Shown here in pieces: positions 36,850-49,589 of a stretch of 64,000 nt of DNA. The stretch covers positions 134,015,772 to 134,079,771 of the forward strand of contig NW_020312785.1 in assembly GCF_003265705.1 (NCBI RefSeq). Direction: 5' to 3'. This DNA is from Callorhinus ursinus (taxonomy: Eukaryota > Chordata > Mammalia > Carnivora > Otariidae). The notes under the pieces are model-generated. The model saw only the letters and a list, made by a program, of their open reading frames with translations. It was not told the DNA's origin and ran no database searches. The position numbers and the translations under genes were made by a program. Each line of letters starts with the position of its first letter. The first letter of the stretch is position 1.

Positions 36850-37235
36850 TAGGGTTGTCTACAAGAAGAACTTCTGATTCTTGTGTAAGTGATTTATTTG
36901 AAGGAGTGCTCTCATGAAAACACTTTGAGTCAGGGAAGCAGAGCAGGGTGAGGGAGGAGTTAGGCAAGGGCATGGTTTCAGAAGCCCCGCTTAGCTTCAT
37001 CCCAGGGGAAGCTCTGGAACAGGAGCATTGCCTGCTTTTAGGCAAAGGAGCTGGGCTTTTCTACCTCTGGTCATGAGCCACCCCCCGAGGGAGGCAGATA
37101 GTTGTAACCTCCCAGGCTACTCTGGGTGGGGTGGGTCCTTTAGGCTAAAGGCCTGCCTCCAGAAAAGAGAAGGGCATGGGAACAGGAGCTCAGTAAAGGA
37201 GATCAGCAGGGGCAGGATCAGCATCTGCTACACAT
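36850..37235. repeat. unassigned repeat, copy B
   Basis: The order gtaagtgatttatttgaagg, agtgctctcatgaaaacact, agggaagcagagcagggtga, ggcaagggcatgg parallels copy A at 34365. Confidence 0.45.
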
Positions 37236-38050
37236 AGTCAGATATTTCATATCAAAGAAGGCAGTCGTTCTCATTTGTTGAGAGCTTGCTTTTTGCCAAG
37301 CAAAGTGCTAAGTACCTCATGTGTGTGAGCATGGGCCCTTCAGTGGTCTGTCCTGGAGTATATTTAACCAACTTTCAGCCAGGTGTAATATCATACAACA
37401 AATCTAGTTAGTGAGCCAGGGAAACTATGTCTATTCCTATATTTCAAAGAATTCAAGAAGCAGTGATTATAAGACACATCATCATTTTATGTTCTATCGC
37501 TCTAACTAGGAAGGAGAATGAAATGCTTCCTATTAAACTAGAATGCAGAACTTCCATATCGTCCGTTATATGACACAACCTACTCTCAGAGATGTGGAAA
37601 TGAAAATTAAAAAAAAAAAAGTGTGCATGAAATTTGGAAATTTATGAGTACCGATGGCCAAATGACAAGTAGGAAGAAGTTTATATTTAGAAGTTCACAA
37701 TATTAGATTATTAATAAGTTTAATCTCTTGGAAATTAATTCTATAATGGATTATTTAAAATGATTATTATTAACTTTAATATAGTACATGCAAGTGTTTG
37801 TAAGAATTGTATATACTTGTAAGTTGATCATAAGGATGGACTTTTGACAGAATTTACGTACTTTTTTGAAACTTACATCTAATCGAGGTCAACTATATGA
37901 TGTTCTCATAACACAATCATTATGTGTACTAAGAAAAGATTAATTACATTTATCAGTAGTTACTCAATGACTACTATGATTTGCCAGGATGGCATATGTG
38001 ATATTGGAAATAGTGTTATCACCTGCATATTTTTAAAAATCCTCAGCATA
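37236..38050. other. no gene recognised
   Basis: Unique AT-rich sequence. Confidence 0.5.
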
Positions 38051-38231
38051 GCGGCGCCTGGGTGGCTCAGTCATTAAGCTTCTGCCTTCAGCTCAGGTCA
38101 TGATCCCGGGGTCCTGGGATTGAGTCCCACATCAGGCTCTCTGCTCAGCGGGAAGCCTGCTTCTCCCTCTCCCTCACTTGTGTTCCCTCTCTCGCTATGT
38201 CTCTGTCAAATAAATAAATAAAATCTTTAAA
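38051..38231 (+). repeat. Can-SINE, variant with ttccctctctcgc body
   Basis: This is the only copy here with the shorter body cttgtgttccctctctcgct, a subfamily form I associate with arctoid carnivorans. The flanks aaaaatcctcagcata (38035) and aaaaatccgcagcata (38232) are a 16-base target-site duplication with one mismatch. Confidence 0.96.
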
Positions 38232-38249
38232 AAAAATCCGCAGCATAAA

Positions 38250-39755
38250 GCATAAAACTAGTGAGACTATTGAAAATTTCAAAAGATTTTTAAATAAATG
38301 GCGCCACGCGTACATACTTTCGTATGACACACCATCTTTCATCCCTACCCATTGCTTCCCTGGCACCTGCTACATTTCTAGAGGTAAAAAGCCAAGGACA
38401 ACACCATTAATTCAATAAAAACAAGGTTTTTGGTTGGTGTAATGGCCATTCTGTCACAGATTGGTGTTTTTCTAGTTTTCCAATATTAGTATGAACATTA
38501 TAGTATTACAATATTAGTGTGAACATTATAAATATTAACGATGAAACATTTTTTTAAGTGAATATTCTTTGAGTAACAGCCAAATGAAATGAAACAATCA
38601 TACTCGTTACGATTTGGTTCAGTTAGTTAATTGAAATATGAGAGATTTCTTTATTTAGTCTGTGTTAAAAAGGGCTTATTGCCTTAGCTAGTTGCTATTA
38701 CCAAAATTAAAAACTACATAAATTATATAAAGCTATCCGCAGAGGCTAGGGTAAAAATGACTGTCCCTGCTGAGGACAGAATGTCTTTGGTTGAATTGCC
38801 AGATATAAAATAACAGCAAGAGATAAATTATTTTCTGGACCATTATTAAAGGATTAAAGGTAGGTCCCAAATCTCTGTTGACCAGACTCATTTTCTCCTC
38901 TATGGCTGGTATGTCTTCGCTCGATTTTGAATTGTTTATTCCAGAGGAAATTGCTGCAATGTTAAATAAAGCGAAGGGAGGCAAAGGATGAATCTCCTTT
39001 ATGTTTTTTTTTCTGCTGGCCTGGTTTTATCTACTGCTGTCAGAGAGTCAGCTCTGAGATATTTTACAAAATATCAAAATTTTCAATTGGTTAATACCTT
39101 AACCTATTTTAAAAATATTTAAAAGCAGATTTAAGGATAAGTTCAAATTCACTTGCAGTCATTAACATTTTTAGAGCTGAACGTCTGAGTCTTCAGAATG
39201 GTTTCTTCCATGTGTGAGGGTAGGAGGACTGGTAACAGAAAAAGTTTCATCATATAGTTTGTCCTTAGATATAAGCTTCAATTTTTCTCCTAAGAAACAA
39301 TATCTTAAAAGAAAGCCCAAAGGATAACCTTTTAAGAGAATGTGAGAGCATCTCTCTGCTGGACCATTCAACATGGCCCATGATGGAATCGTATCATAGA
39401 AAAATGGAATAGCTTCAGATGTTATGAAATTGGGTCATCTCCTGCCATCGTGACTGATCAGAAACTACACCAAAATCAGTGGGAGTGGGGAAAACCCATG
39501 GAAATAACTGCAGAGTTTAGAGATGTTTTAGTGGGTGTTTGATTCAACAATAGTTTAAACCGATCTCCTTCTTTAGTTGTTCTTCAATTTGAGTCAGAAG
39601 AAATTTATTTTCTAGGCAAAGAACAAGAGAAATGAAATGAGAAATTATACATTTTTCTTTTTAGTAATTTTTTTTCTGGTTTTAGAAATAATAGGGAAAA
39701 TAGAGATCATTTACAGAAGAAAATAAAAATCACTTCTATTTCTACTACCCTGTGA
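38250..39755. other. no gene recognised; candidate regulatory stretch
   Basis: Repeat-free. The segment 38730-39000 retains CpGs (tatccgcag, ttcgctcgat, aagcgaagg) and is a possible conserved element by inference. Confidence 0.35.
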
Positions 39756-40475
39756 TTCATTCATCCAGTAGCAGGTGCTGTGTGCCACCATTGTTCTTGG
39801 CACTGGGGTGAGAGCCATGACTTCCATAGACATTTTCACCCTCATGCAGCTGACAGCCTCACAGGGGGAGAGAGATAGTAAAATCAAGTGGGGTCTTCAC
39901 ATCGCACACGATGTCAGTGGGCACGATTCCCATTCTATTTTATGAGAGTCTTATTCCCCCAACTGTGCAGTGTGGCCCCAGGAGGGAGTCTTGGTGACCA
40001 CGGAGGGAGGAATGGGGTGTTTGGGGCAATGGCTGGGCTGCTTGGGAAAGAGGCATTAAAGACTTGAAGATGGTGCTATTGAAAGAAAGAGTGTTCTAGA
40101 CTGCAAGAACAGCCTGTGCAAAGAGAAGAGAATGTTTGGTAAATCTGAGGACTGGAAAGAAGGCCAGTCTCATCTTCCTGGACTCGGTACAAGGACAATA
40201 GCAGGAGAAATCTGTAAAGTGATAGAGAGGCTTATGAAATGAGTGTGTTATGCAGCCACCAGAGAGCTTTGAGCAGAGGAATCTGACTCACATTTTTAAA
40301 AGCTTACTCTAGCTGCCGTGTAGAGAATATACTATGAGAATGGAGGCCAGGAGGCCTATTAGAGGCTAAGGCACTAATCCAGGTGAAAAATGATGGTGCT
40401 TCTGACTAGGGTGTTAGCAGTGGTGAACAGTGTTTAGGTTCTGGATATATTTGGAATGAAGAGCCAATTAAATTT
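39756..40475 (-). repeat. L2, antisense
   Basis: The order tgttcttggcactggggtga, agctgacagcctcacagggg, acagcctgtgcaaagagaag, ttgagcagaggaatctgact, ttactctagctgccgtgtag, aatccaggtgaaaaatgatg, ttctggatatatttggaatg parallels the L2 copy at 12390 and antisense L2 consensus wording. Confidence 0.65.
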
Positions 40476-40489
40476 CTTTCTCCATAACA

Positions 40490-40780
40490 TATAAAATGGA
40501 AAGAAGAATAAAAATAACTTCAAGTTTTTGTTGTTGTTGTTGTAACCATAATGGAGTCTATCTTTCTAGTACTTTTGTATGGATTTATGTGTATGCTATA
40601 TGGATAAAATATTTTGAAGTTGTAATCAGATACCACCGACTAGTGTATGCATTTTTTCACTTAATACAACATATGTCATGACATAAGGATATTCTACATC
40701 CTTAAATATTAGTTGAGAATATGATATTTAAAATGAAAGTGATGTAGCATTCCACGAAAAGAATATATTACCCAATACCT
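40490..40780 (-). repeat. possible old L1 fragment, antisense
   Basis: The words cttttgtatggatttatgtg, cacttaatacaacatatgtc, atgacataaggatattctac resemble antisense L1M. There is a (GTT)n run at 40528-40542. Confidence 0.4.
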
Positions 40781-40796
40781 ACAATTAAGAATTGGG

Positions 40797-41909
40797 TTGG
40801 GTGCTATCAGAGATTGGGGGGTGTGGCCTGCAGAAGTCTTTCCGAAAAGGGACCTGCTTTGTCTGCTATGCTGTCATCTTGCCACAGCAAGCCCGGGAGA
40901 CTTGCTGAAGAGTTTATGCCCCAAGTTTGGTGAGGAAGCCAAGAGTTATCTGCTCAGAGCTCTGCTCTTTGCCAGGCAAGGTTACCTTTGTTCTGAGGTC
41001 AAAATCTGAGGTCAGAGTACCCTGATTCCCCTCCTACACTGACTGGGCTATGCTCACGTAACACAAGGCCTAGGCAGGCTCCTCATGAAGGTGTCTGCTC
41101 TCTTAGGCTTCCTAGAGATGCTGCTAGGGTCCAGACATGCCCTACCACTGCTGTCTCCACACAGACAGTGAGTGTTAACTAGGTTCTGCTGGAATCTCTT
41201 TCATATTTATCTCAGATAGGTTGTTCTTTCACTTCCCTGTGGCTGTGGTATGGTTGCCTTCCTTTCAATTTGGCATATTTATACCACAATGACCAGAAAT
41301 CACGCCTGCTCTCTGGTACAAATGTATGGTTCCTAGTGCGTCCTTTTCTGAATTCAATATAGACTTTTTCATAGTTTCCTGTGGGTGATTATGACCATGT
41401 ATTCATATCACCATTTTGCCTGGAAGTTTATGAAACAATGTGCACACGTGTGTGTGTGTGTGTGTGTCTGTCTGTCTCAACTACAGCATCAGATGGAAGC
41501 TCCAAGTCATATGGTAATTTACTTCTGAAGTTACTGTTGAATAATTATATTACCTTATTTCCTTGTGGCTTTGAGATATGTTTTTATGATTATTTTTGGC
41601 ATGCAAAATGAATTTTAATCAGAATTGAAGCACATTTTATTAATTAGATAGTATTGCAAGTTGTACGATGTGTCTTAAGTTGGGACTTGCCTCTTATTTC
41701 ATATTAGAAAGATAGATACTGTTCAGATTTTAAGACATACACAGCTCATCCTGGAAAATGAAAGCCTTGCCTAGAGGAAAGTAGGTGAAAGAGGGAAAAT
41801 ATGACCTTCTTAGACTTACTATGGGCATCAAGGGTTATGACAGAGAACGATGCCTACACAGCATTAGGTCCCACTTGACTTCTGCTGTGATCCAGGTTAA
41901 GCAGTGTTG
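40797..41909. other. no gene recognised
   Basis: Unique sequence with a TG run at 41447-41467. Confidence 0.5.
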
Positions 41910-42400
41910 AGCAGTGGAATGCCTATGTTTTTTAGGCACTGTTCTAGGCTCAGAGGAACCAACAGTGAATAAAATATAAATTCTAGTCTCATGGAATTTG
42001 CTCTCTACTTAGGAGAAAGATAGTAAACATATACATACCATGTCAGGTGGTTGTAAGTGCCAAATATGTAGAAAGTAGGGTAATAGGATAAAGAATGAAG
42101 TGAAGGTACTGTTATATAAGGGGATCAAGGAAAACCTTTTTAATAAGGTGGCATACGTGCAAGAGAGCTATAGGAAGCAAGGAATTAAGTCCTATGGCTA
42201 TCTAGAGAAAGCTTGTTTCAGGCAGAGGGAAGTCAAGTGCAAAGGCTCCCAGGTGTGAGGATGCTGGCCTCTTGGAGGGACAATAGGGAGGCCAGTGTGG
42301 GTGGTAACAGTGAGCAGCAGAGCATGGTGGGATTGAGCAAGATGGTAGGAGGATCACACTGGGTTTTGAGTCCTTTCTTGCCTGCCGTACTATCATTATT
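41910..42400 (-). repeat. L2, antisense
   Basis: The order aggcactgttctaggctcag, ggaaccaacagtgaataaaa, catgtcaggtggttgtaagt, tcaggcagagggaagtcaag, gaggccagtgtgggtggtaa follows antisense L2. Confidence 0.75.
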
Positions 42401-44388
42401 ACTTTGTTCTTATAGATCTTGAAGATGTTTATATCTTCTAGAACTCCCTTTTAGCACGGAAATGCCCCCAAGGAGAGCAAGACCTTAAGCTCATTATCAT
42501 TGTGATGTTAATTTTTTCAGTTAACTTTGGGAGATTCATGGATAGCCAGCAAAAATTTGATTGAAAAGGAGTGTCTAGGTGGTGAATTAAGGAAGGACAA
42601 TGTTATCAGAGAAAAGAGTGTGATATTTAATGTAGGTGAGAAAATAACAAAACAAGTTTAATTTATGTTGAAGACAATTGCATCTTGCCTGCCTGATTTT
42701 AATTCCCTTTTCAAGTCCCCCTTTCTTTTCAGGAGGACTCCAGGTCTGGTCTACACTCCATTCTCCAGCCATTCTCCAGCCATTGCCACCATTGGCTTGG
42801 AGCCAATGACCTTTCCCCTAGGCTCAGAGGGAGATGTGTCATATGTAGTCTGAGCCAGTCGTTACACCTCCATCTCCCTCATCAGTGAATGTGTTAGGAA
42901 ATTGCATGTGATCCATTTTGTCCAGTGAAACATGAGGAACAGATCGTTGGGGGCTGGGGCTTCTAGTAAGGTTTCTTACATTTTTAAAAGATACCAGAGG
43001 AAAAAGAGGCTGTTGGAGGATCTACTCTTAGGACACTCCCCATTGATGATCTACACTAAACAAGGATGGCAGAGACGGGTGCTGCTGCAAATATGTTTCT
43101 TCCAAGGGCCAGAACAGCATAAGACTTAAGCATGCAAATGCATTGCCAAGATTGCTGCATCATACAAATTAGGATTCAAGTCAGCTTGAGTCATACAGAG
43201 GCTTGGGGCCTCTAAGGTAATTTATGGTGACCTGCAGAGGCTAACATGAGGCAAAATCTGGACTGTCCTACTAATTATAAGACTCTGGGAATGACTCCTG
43301 AGTCATTGGTAAGGTAGGATATTTAAAGCTGCAATGTTTAATATTAACATATTTGAATGCACGTCAAGGCACAGTCTTAGTTCTCCTCCATGTTCTTGGC
43401 ATAAACAGAGCATATAATCTGCCAGCCTATATATATCAGGGTGGGCTTGGTGTATTGCTTATCTGTCCTATGACAGGGAAAGAAAATGAAGGGCGGGGGA
43501 ATAGTATGTCCTCATGTGGGTAGTCTGCTGGTGTGACTGTCAGCGTCGTGGTGGTGATGTCCTAAGTCATTAGAGTTTGGGTATCCCCTGAGGCAAGGGG
43601 GCAGATAGTCCATTTGAGATGTGATCCCCTGAAGCAGGAGTGAGGGAGTGGGGAGAGGGGAAGGAGAAAAGTTCAATGTAATGGTGTGTTATCAAGGTCA
43701 CCGCCAAAAAGATTGCAGAAAAAGAAAAAAAAAGCTGAGGTTGGTCAGTGGGGCTCAGTTTTATGGAGAGATCCTGAGAAGGTATGGGAGGACTTCTAGA
43801 ATTGTCTGCCTGAAGGCTGGGAGGCAGGAGCATTTCTCTACTAGCTCCTGTTCTCCACTGGTTTGGTGTTGGCTTGGTGCCCTCACCCTGAGCCTGCAGC
43901 CCACCACCTCTGGCAGCCACTTCTGAGAGATGGCACTGGGCAGTTGCAAGGTGAGCCTGTGCTTGCATGGAACTGTCCCCTAGAGCTTAGGTGGCCAAAG
44001 GGATGTGACTTCGGGCCACCAGCGTTCCTGGGGTTTTGTCTGGGTATACCTTAAAAAAATACACCTTGACTTGCAGTCCTTAAAGAGCATTTGGGGGCTT
44101 AGGGCTTAAGACTCATTAGTTTTGCCCTACGTAGGTCTATATTTTAATTTATCTATTAAGTACCTATTATGTTCTCTAGGTGCTAGGGAAACAGAAATGG
44201 ATAGCATACCTTTTAAGACTCCAGTTTGTGACAGGAGATAAGCTCTTTAAAATCAAATGTCTCACCTACTCAAATGAGATATGCATAGAATGCCTAACAT
44301 GGTAGTTGTGTGGGGAAAGCTGTTTTTATTCCCAACTAAAAAGGCCTCTCCAGGGGGCGGTAAGGGTTGGGATGCACGCACATGTGCG
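42401..44388. other. no gene recognised
   Basis: Unique sequence. The overlapping frames at 43570-43968 (132 codons, minus) and its plus-strand shadows show no domain or splice context. Confidence 0.5.
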
Positions 44389-44475
44389 CACACACACACA
44401 CACACTCATATACATACATGTACAGATGTGTGCACATATCCGTGTGCCCCCGTGTGTACGTGTATGTGTGTGCAA
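44389..44475. repeat. (CA)n/(TG)n impure microsatellite
   Basis: Alternating purine-pyrimidine: cacacacacacacactcata, then tacatgtacagatgtgtgca, then tgtgtacgtgtatgtgtgtg. Confidence 0.92.
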
Positions 44476-47400
44476 AATCTTTCAGAAGAGGCATGGTTGT
44501 CTGCTTTATGTGAATTATTTATCCTTATTGTCAACATTCAAATCTAGAAGCATTATAAGATTCATGGAGTGCAACATGATCACACAATAGATTGGTTTTA
44601 GTGAAAGTGTATTTTCTTCTCCATTCATATTTATGCTTTGGATGCTTTTATATTTTTGGTTTTGTGGAAGCTATGTTCATTGAAAAAAAAATATAAAAAA
44701 AGCATCCATGAGGCTTATTCCTAGGTTAGAATTTGTATTCGGCCAAAGAAAACCTTTGCACCTGCCACTAAAGCGCATCCACTTCTGGGGTGGAATGCAC
44801 CAGCTGTTCCCCAGCCTCCAACGGCACGCCAGGCAGTTCAGGACGGAGAATGAGGCATCATATCCCAGGCAGATTAAACTGGTGGGGAAATTTCAAGTCG
44901 ACAGAATGCAATTACCCAAATTGAAATTAGGCCAGGGGCATATCAGGAGGCCCTTCCCATCTGTTGGGGAAAAGGATCACCAAATATTTAACAAGGGCAA
45001 GTGGTCAGGATCTTAGTTCTAGGAGTCGTTCAAAAGGCAGGCACTTAAAAAATGTGAAAGGAAAACTGGACCCGGTGTAAAAATCATATCTGTTCACTGG
45101 AAAATAAATAACATTAGGCCTTGAGAGGATCAGCCTTTTCTGCTCTGGGAGGAAAGAAATGTTTATGGATGAGGGGGTTAAGTATGTCTACGTCAGCTTC
45201 TCTTAGCGAGGACATGGTATAATGGACAATTGGTTATCCTGGATTTGACAAAAAGAGATTTCCCAAACCAAACATATTGAATCGAATACATTTATCCCTG
45301 GTCAGAATGGATAGATCCTCCCATTAAGACCTTTTGGAAAAGCGCTGTATGATTTTTCTAGGGACCCTGACACAACGATGTTTCTTTACCAGGAAACTAA
45401 TTTTTAAAGTTTTCAGCAAAAATAAATAAGCTGGATCTGGACAGCGGCCTTTACCATTGTCTGAACCATGGGATCCCCAGGTCCACATTAACACGGTGGT
45501 CCCTACCTGTTTCCCTCTCCCTGGTAACGTGTGTACCATTCTCCCAAGAGGGAAGAGAAGACTCTGTCCTAATCTTCAAACCCATGTGAACGGAAGTATT
45601 GGCACAAGCTCCCCACCCACTTGTCAGAGAGAGATGAAGAATGGGCGTCTGACCCCAGATCATGGTTGGATGGGAGTCCATGGAAGGGACTATTTGATTC
45701 CATGCAGCCAATCCTGACAAGCTCTCAGTTCTCTTTCCCACTGGATGTGGAGAGGAAGGAAAAGAGATGAGCTGGTAAGGGGTCTTATTCAGCATTATTA
45801 TTATTATTTTTTTCCTTTGTGGGAGTGGTTCACTTTTAACTCTCTTCACTTGCCAAGAACCTGAACCTTGCCTTGGGGAACCTGACAGTAGGGCCACTGC
45901 GGGAGGGGGGAAGACAGAGTTAACTGACAAATTGAGCGCAGCTGTCCATTGTGGGGGGAGGGAGGAAGCTACAGGCAGGCCATGTACACACTGAGTTACT
46001 TGCAGCCTCTCTGCCCCCCCCCCCCCCCCTCCCCCCGGCATACACACATGTATCTGTTATTGTGGCAGTTAAGGTAGGAGATCAGGAGTCCAAAAGTCCA
46101 GGGACTTTACACTGGTGTCTCCCGCCCTGCCATGCCAGACCTTCCTGGAAGGTCTCCTGAGATGAGCTCAGTGTGACCAATGGCCCGTCCTAGTCATAAG
46201 TGACCATTTTTCTTAACTCTGAATAGGTGTAAGCATTTGCTTGTACTTGCTAGATTCTGACCTGAGCTTTACCATTTTTTTTTTTTTTTTTTTACTAATT
46301 GACAGAACCGATTTCTTTACTTCTTTTTTTTCTTTCTTGATAATTTGTGAGTAACAAAGTTTATCTCTCACAGAGGAAAACAGAGAAGTTATTAGTTAAT
46401 GTTGATCCAGAGCTCTGCAAATGTTAAAACTTGACATTATTTAGAGGTGTAGCTTGTACTAATTACCTCTTAGTTTTACTAGCCCTATATAACAGGCTAC
46501 CTTCTGCACATTTTATGTGAAAGCTGGTTTTCTGAAAGGGTGAAAGTTGTTGGAGCAGGGAATGAGATAGGTGCTAAGTTTTATTTCCCGCTAAATAATT
46601 CTCCTCAAGGTGGGTAAACTTTCACTAGTTAAATTGCTAAAAATGAAGATTCTACGCTACAGGAACAAATCTCCAAGAGACAATTATTTGTCTGTGTTCT
46701 TAGCATTTATGAGTCTCAGTAAACAGTCAGTACATTTATGTTCCCCCCATTACCTTCGGTCATAAACTTCCTTAAAGAAAAACGAATAATTATGTTTCCT
46801 GACTGCATAATGAGCATAAGCATTCAGAATACTGAAAGCCTCTCGGTGGGATGGATGGTGCATCTAGACTTCCAGGGATGGAACTGTTTTCGAGGCACGG
46901 GCAAAAATGTCAAGCTAAACGTATGGCCGTGATTTAGTGCTGTTCACAGAGATTTGCCCTCTAGAAGGCAAATCATAATTTGTGGGGCTATTTTTGGAAT
47001 CGGGGCCTCCCAGCCTGCAGCTGCTGGGAATCGCTGGGAGTCACACAAAGCCCCTGGCTCAAGTGTGTCAAGCTTGTACTCTTGGCCTGAGCCTCGCCAT
47101 CCACCCCAGGGGCCAGCCATTGTATCCCTGTGTCCAAAAAGACACAGTCTCATCTTAGTTCAACCAGTGCATCCCGGCCTCATGGAATATCGAAATCAGG
47201 AAGGGACCTCAGATGACCTCATTACAACCTGCATGTTACATGTGAGGCTCCGGCTAGGGAATCCATCTGGCCAGCATCAGTCTCTAACCAGCAAGTTTTA
47301 CATCTCCTGGCTTTGGGTTTGGTACTCTTCAGTATTGTCCTTTGGGTCAAGAAGGGGGCACAGGTTAGAGGGTAAGGAATAGATGAAGAAAAGAGAGTGA

Positions 47401-48454
47401 ATTAGGAAGACAAGACAAGTAAATGTGAGGGAATTACATTTTTCCTTTGTAGTTCATGTGAGTTTCATTATTCCTTGTATCACAATCAGAAAACACATCA
47501 GTGCAACTTTTCCACCACCAGAAATGTGCAAATGGAAATGAGAGGAAATAAGACAATTGTATATTTTCTAGATCAGCACTTTTCAAACTATCTGTCATGA
47601 AAGACAGGTTTTTGTTTATTTCTAATTGACCTTAGCTGATATTTCTGTAATGTACAGTAGCAACTACTGGAAAGATGAAGGGCAGACTTTCAAAATACAA
47701 GTCCAAACTTTTATTTCTTGGAGACAAGAGACATAAAATTCTTCTGACAAATTATTATAAAGTTGTTGGGCACTTATTCTCAATCCCTGTACACATTGGT
47801 CGCAGACACAGGAGAACTGTCTTGATCTCCTTTTCTTTTGTATTTTGCTCATTTGTCTGGTTCTCTTAAGGTGGAACTTTCTGATATCAGGAATGGGATC
47901 TGGGCATCTGTCATTCTTGACAGGTACTTTATTGTGCTGAGTAACAACTTAGGAAAAAAGTTTAAATGTTTCCTCATGTAAAAAGAAAAAAAAACAAGTT
48001 TACAATTATAACAAAATCAGAGATTCTGGAACACTGTATGGATTCATTTCAGGGACACACTGTGGTACAACTCTCTTAAGAAGAGACAATACAAGGACAT
48101 TTTTGGTTTACCTGGTTTGAGTGTAAAGAGGAATGGAAATATTAAGCTTTGCCAGTTGTCATTAAATTTGAACTTTCTACCAATTCTTGTATCCTCTGAA
48201 AGGCCTCTAAACCTTCTCAGTGCATCAATTAAGTTTGCTAGCTTTAGGAAATAAAAAATACATAACACCTAGGTAATTTAAATCTCAGACAAGCATCGAG
48301 TACTTTTTATAAGTATGGCCCAAAGATTTCATGGTATATGCCATGTGCAATATTTGGGACATAAATTGTATTAAAAATATATTCATCATTTGTCTGAAAT
48401 TCAAGTTTAACTGGGTATCTTGTATTTTATCCAGTGATTCTTCTTTTTTAATTT
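44476..48454. other. no gene recognised; two candidate regulatory stretches
   Basis: About 4 kb with no interspersed repeat that I recognise, the longest such stretch upstream of RBMS3. Candidate elements are at 44705-45010 and 46560-46960. A C16-T-C6 run lies at 46014-46036. The 198-codon minus frame (45451-46047) crosses that run and has no domain support. Confidence 0.45.
46014..46036. repeat. C-homopolymer (C16, T, C6)
   Basis: Near-pure C-tract; the minus strand is a G-run able to form a quadruplex. The length may be unreliable in the assembly. Confidence 0.9.
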
Positions 48455-48545
48455 ATTTTTTATTTTTAAAAAATTTTAATTGAAGTGTAGTTGACATACA
48501 ATATTATATTAGTTTCATGTGTACAGCATAGTGATTCTAATTAGG
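48455..48545 (-). repeat. short L1 fragment
   Basis: The sequence attgaagtgtagttgacata followed by caatattatattagtttcat is a common antisense L1 segment. Confidence 0.65.
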
Positions 48546-49202
48546 AATAGCCTTTTGGCCTGGGTTTCTGCAGATGTTTCTAGAGAGAAGAATCAGCCCT
48601 GCCAATCAAATCTGGCCATATTGACCTGACTTGCTTAGCTACTGGCAACTGGAGGCTGAATGGTCAATACAAAGTAATGATATTCCTTTTAGAAAAATGT
48701 TTCTCATGTGACAAAGCAGCTACTCATCTCTCCCTACATTTAGGTGGTGTTTTCCACCTAAAAGTAGGTTCATTGTTGGCATAAGTCATGGCAGAAGATG
48801 TGCTTGAAAGAAGGCCACAAGAGTCTGCCAGCTACGTCAGGACAAATTTGGCTCAATGGGCTGCAAATAGTGGAATTCTTTGCAGGGACATATACAGGGA
48901 GGCATAGTGACAGACCCCCCCCCCCCGCCAAAAAAAAATCCCTGTTCCTACAGCAGATTATAAGCAAACTGACACTTTTACAAATAAACTCATGAGAAAC
49001 TTAGAAATGCAAAAGCAGAATTAGTGGATGTTAAAAAAAATAGTGTTTTGGATACTCACGTAGGTTTACTGTAATGCTTGTGAAGATATGTCCTTCGCGA
49101 TGGGTAGCTGTTTTTCTTTCATTAAATGAGGATATTTGGTTTTAGGCCTTAAATCAGAGTTTTGACATTTTTTGGATATAGAATCTATGCTCCTAGACTT
49201 TA
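48546..49202. other. no gene recognised
   Basis: Unique sequence, with a C13-then-A9 junction at about 48916-48939. Confidence 0.5.
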
Positions 49203-49381
49203 TTTTTTTTTTTAAGATTTTATTTATTTACTTGAGAGAGAGGGCACAAGTGGGTTGAGGGTCAGAGGGAGAAGCAGACTCCCTGCCGAGCAGGGAGCCC
49301 AATGTGGGACTTGATCCTGGGACTCCAGGATCATGACCTGAGCCGAAGGCAGATGCTTAACAACTGAGCCACCCAGGCATC
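49203..49381 (-). repeat. Can-SINE with perfect 18-bp target-site duplication
   Basis: Antisense Can-SINE. The flanks ctatgctcctagacttta at 49185-49202 and 49382-49399 are identical, the longest perfect duplication in the window. Confidence 0.97.
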
Positions 49382-49589
49382 CTATGCTCCTAGACTTTAA
49401 AGAAAGATGAACTTTTCTTAAAGTGGTATCTGTTTCAGGTAAGAAGGAAAGGGCTATTTAAAATACACATGTAATAATGTCATATCTGTGTGTTTAAAAA
49501 TGTTCTGTAAGCTAAAAATGAAAAAAACATACTTAGGAATATACTTATCTAAAAATTCTTTCAAAAATAATGTTAAAATAAATGATGAA

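Noticed and set aside
43570..43968. 132-codon minus-strand frame with Pro/Ser-rich sequence
   Set aside because: Reads as non-coding sequence; competing frames on the opposite strand, no motif.
45451..46047. 198-codon open frame on the minus strand
   Set aside because: It crosses a C-homopolymer, shows no recognisable domain, is low in complexity in places and has no splice or promoter context.
46954..47382. 142-codon plus-strand frame
   Set aside because: No domain, and it overlaps an antisense frame with equally weak support. It could be examined for conservation but is not annotated.
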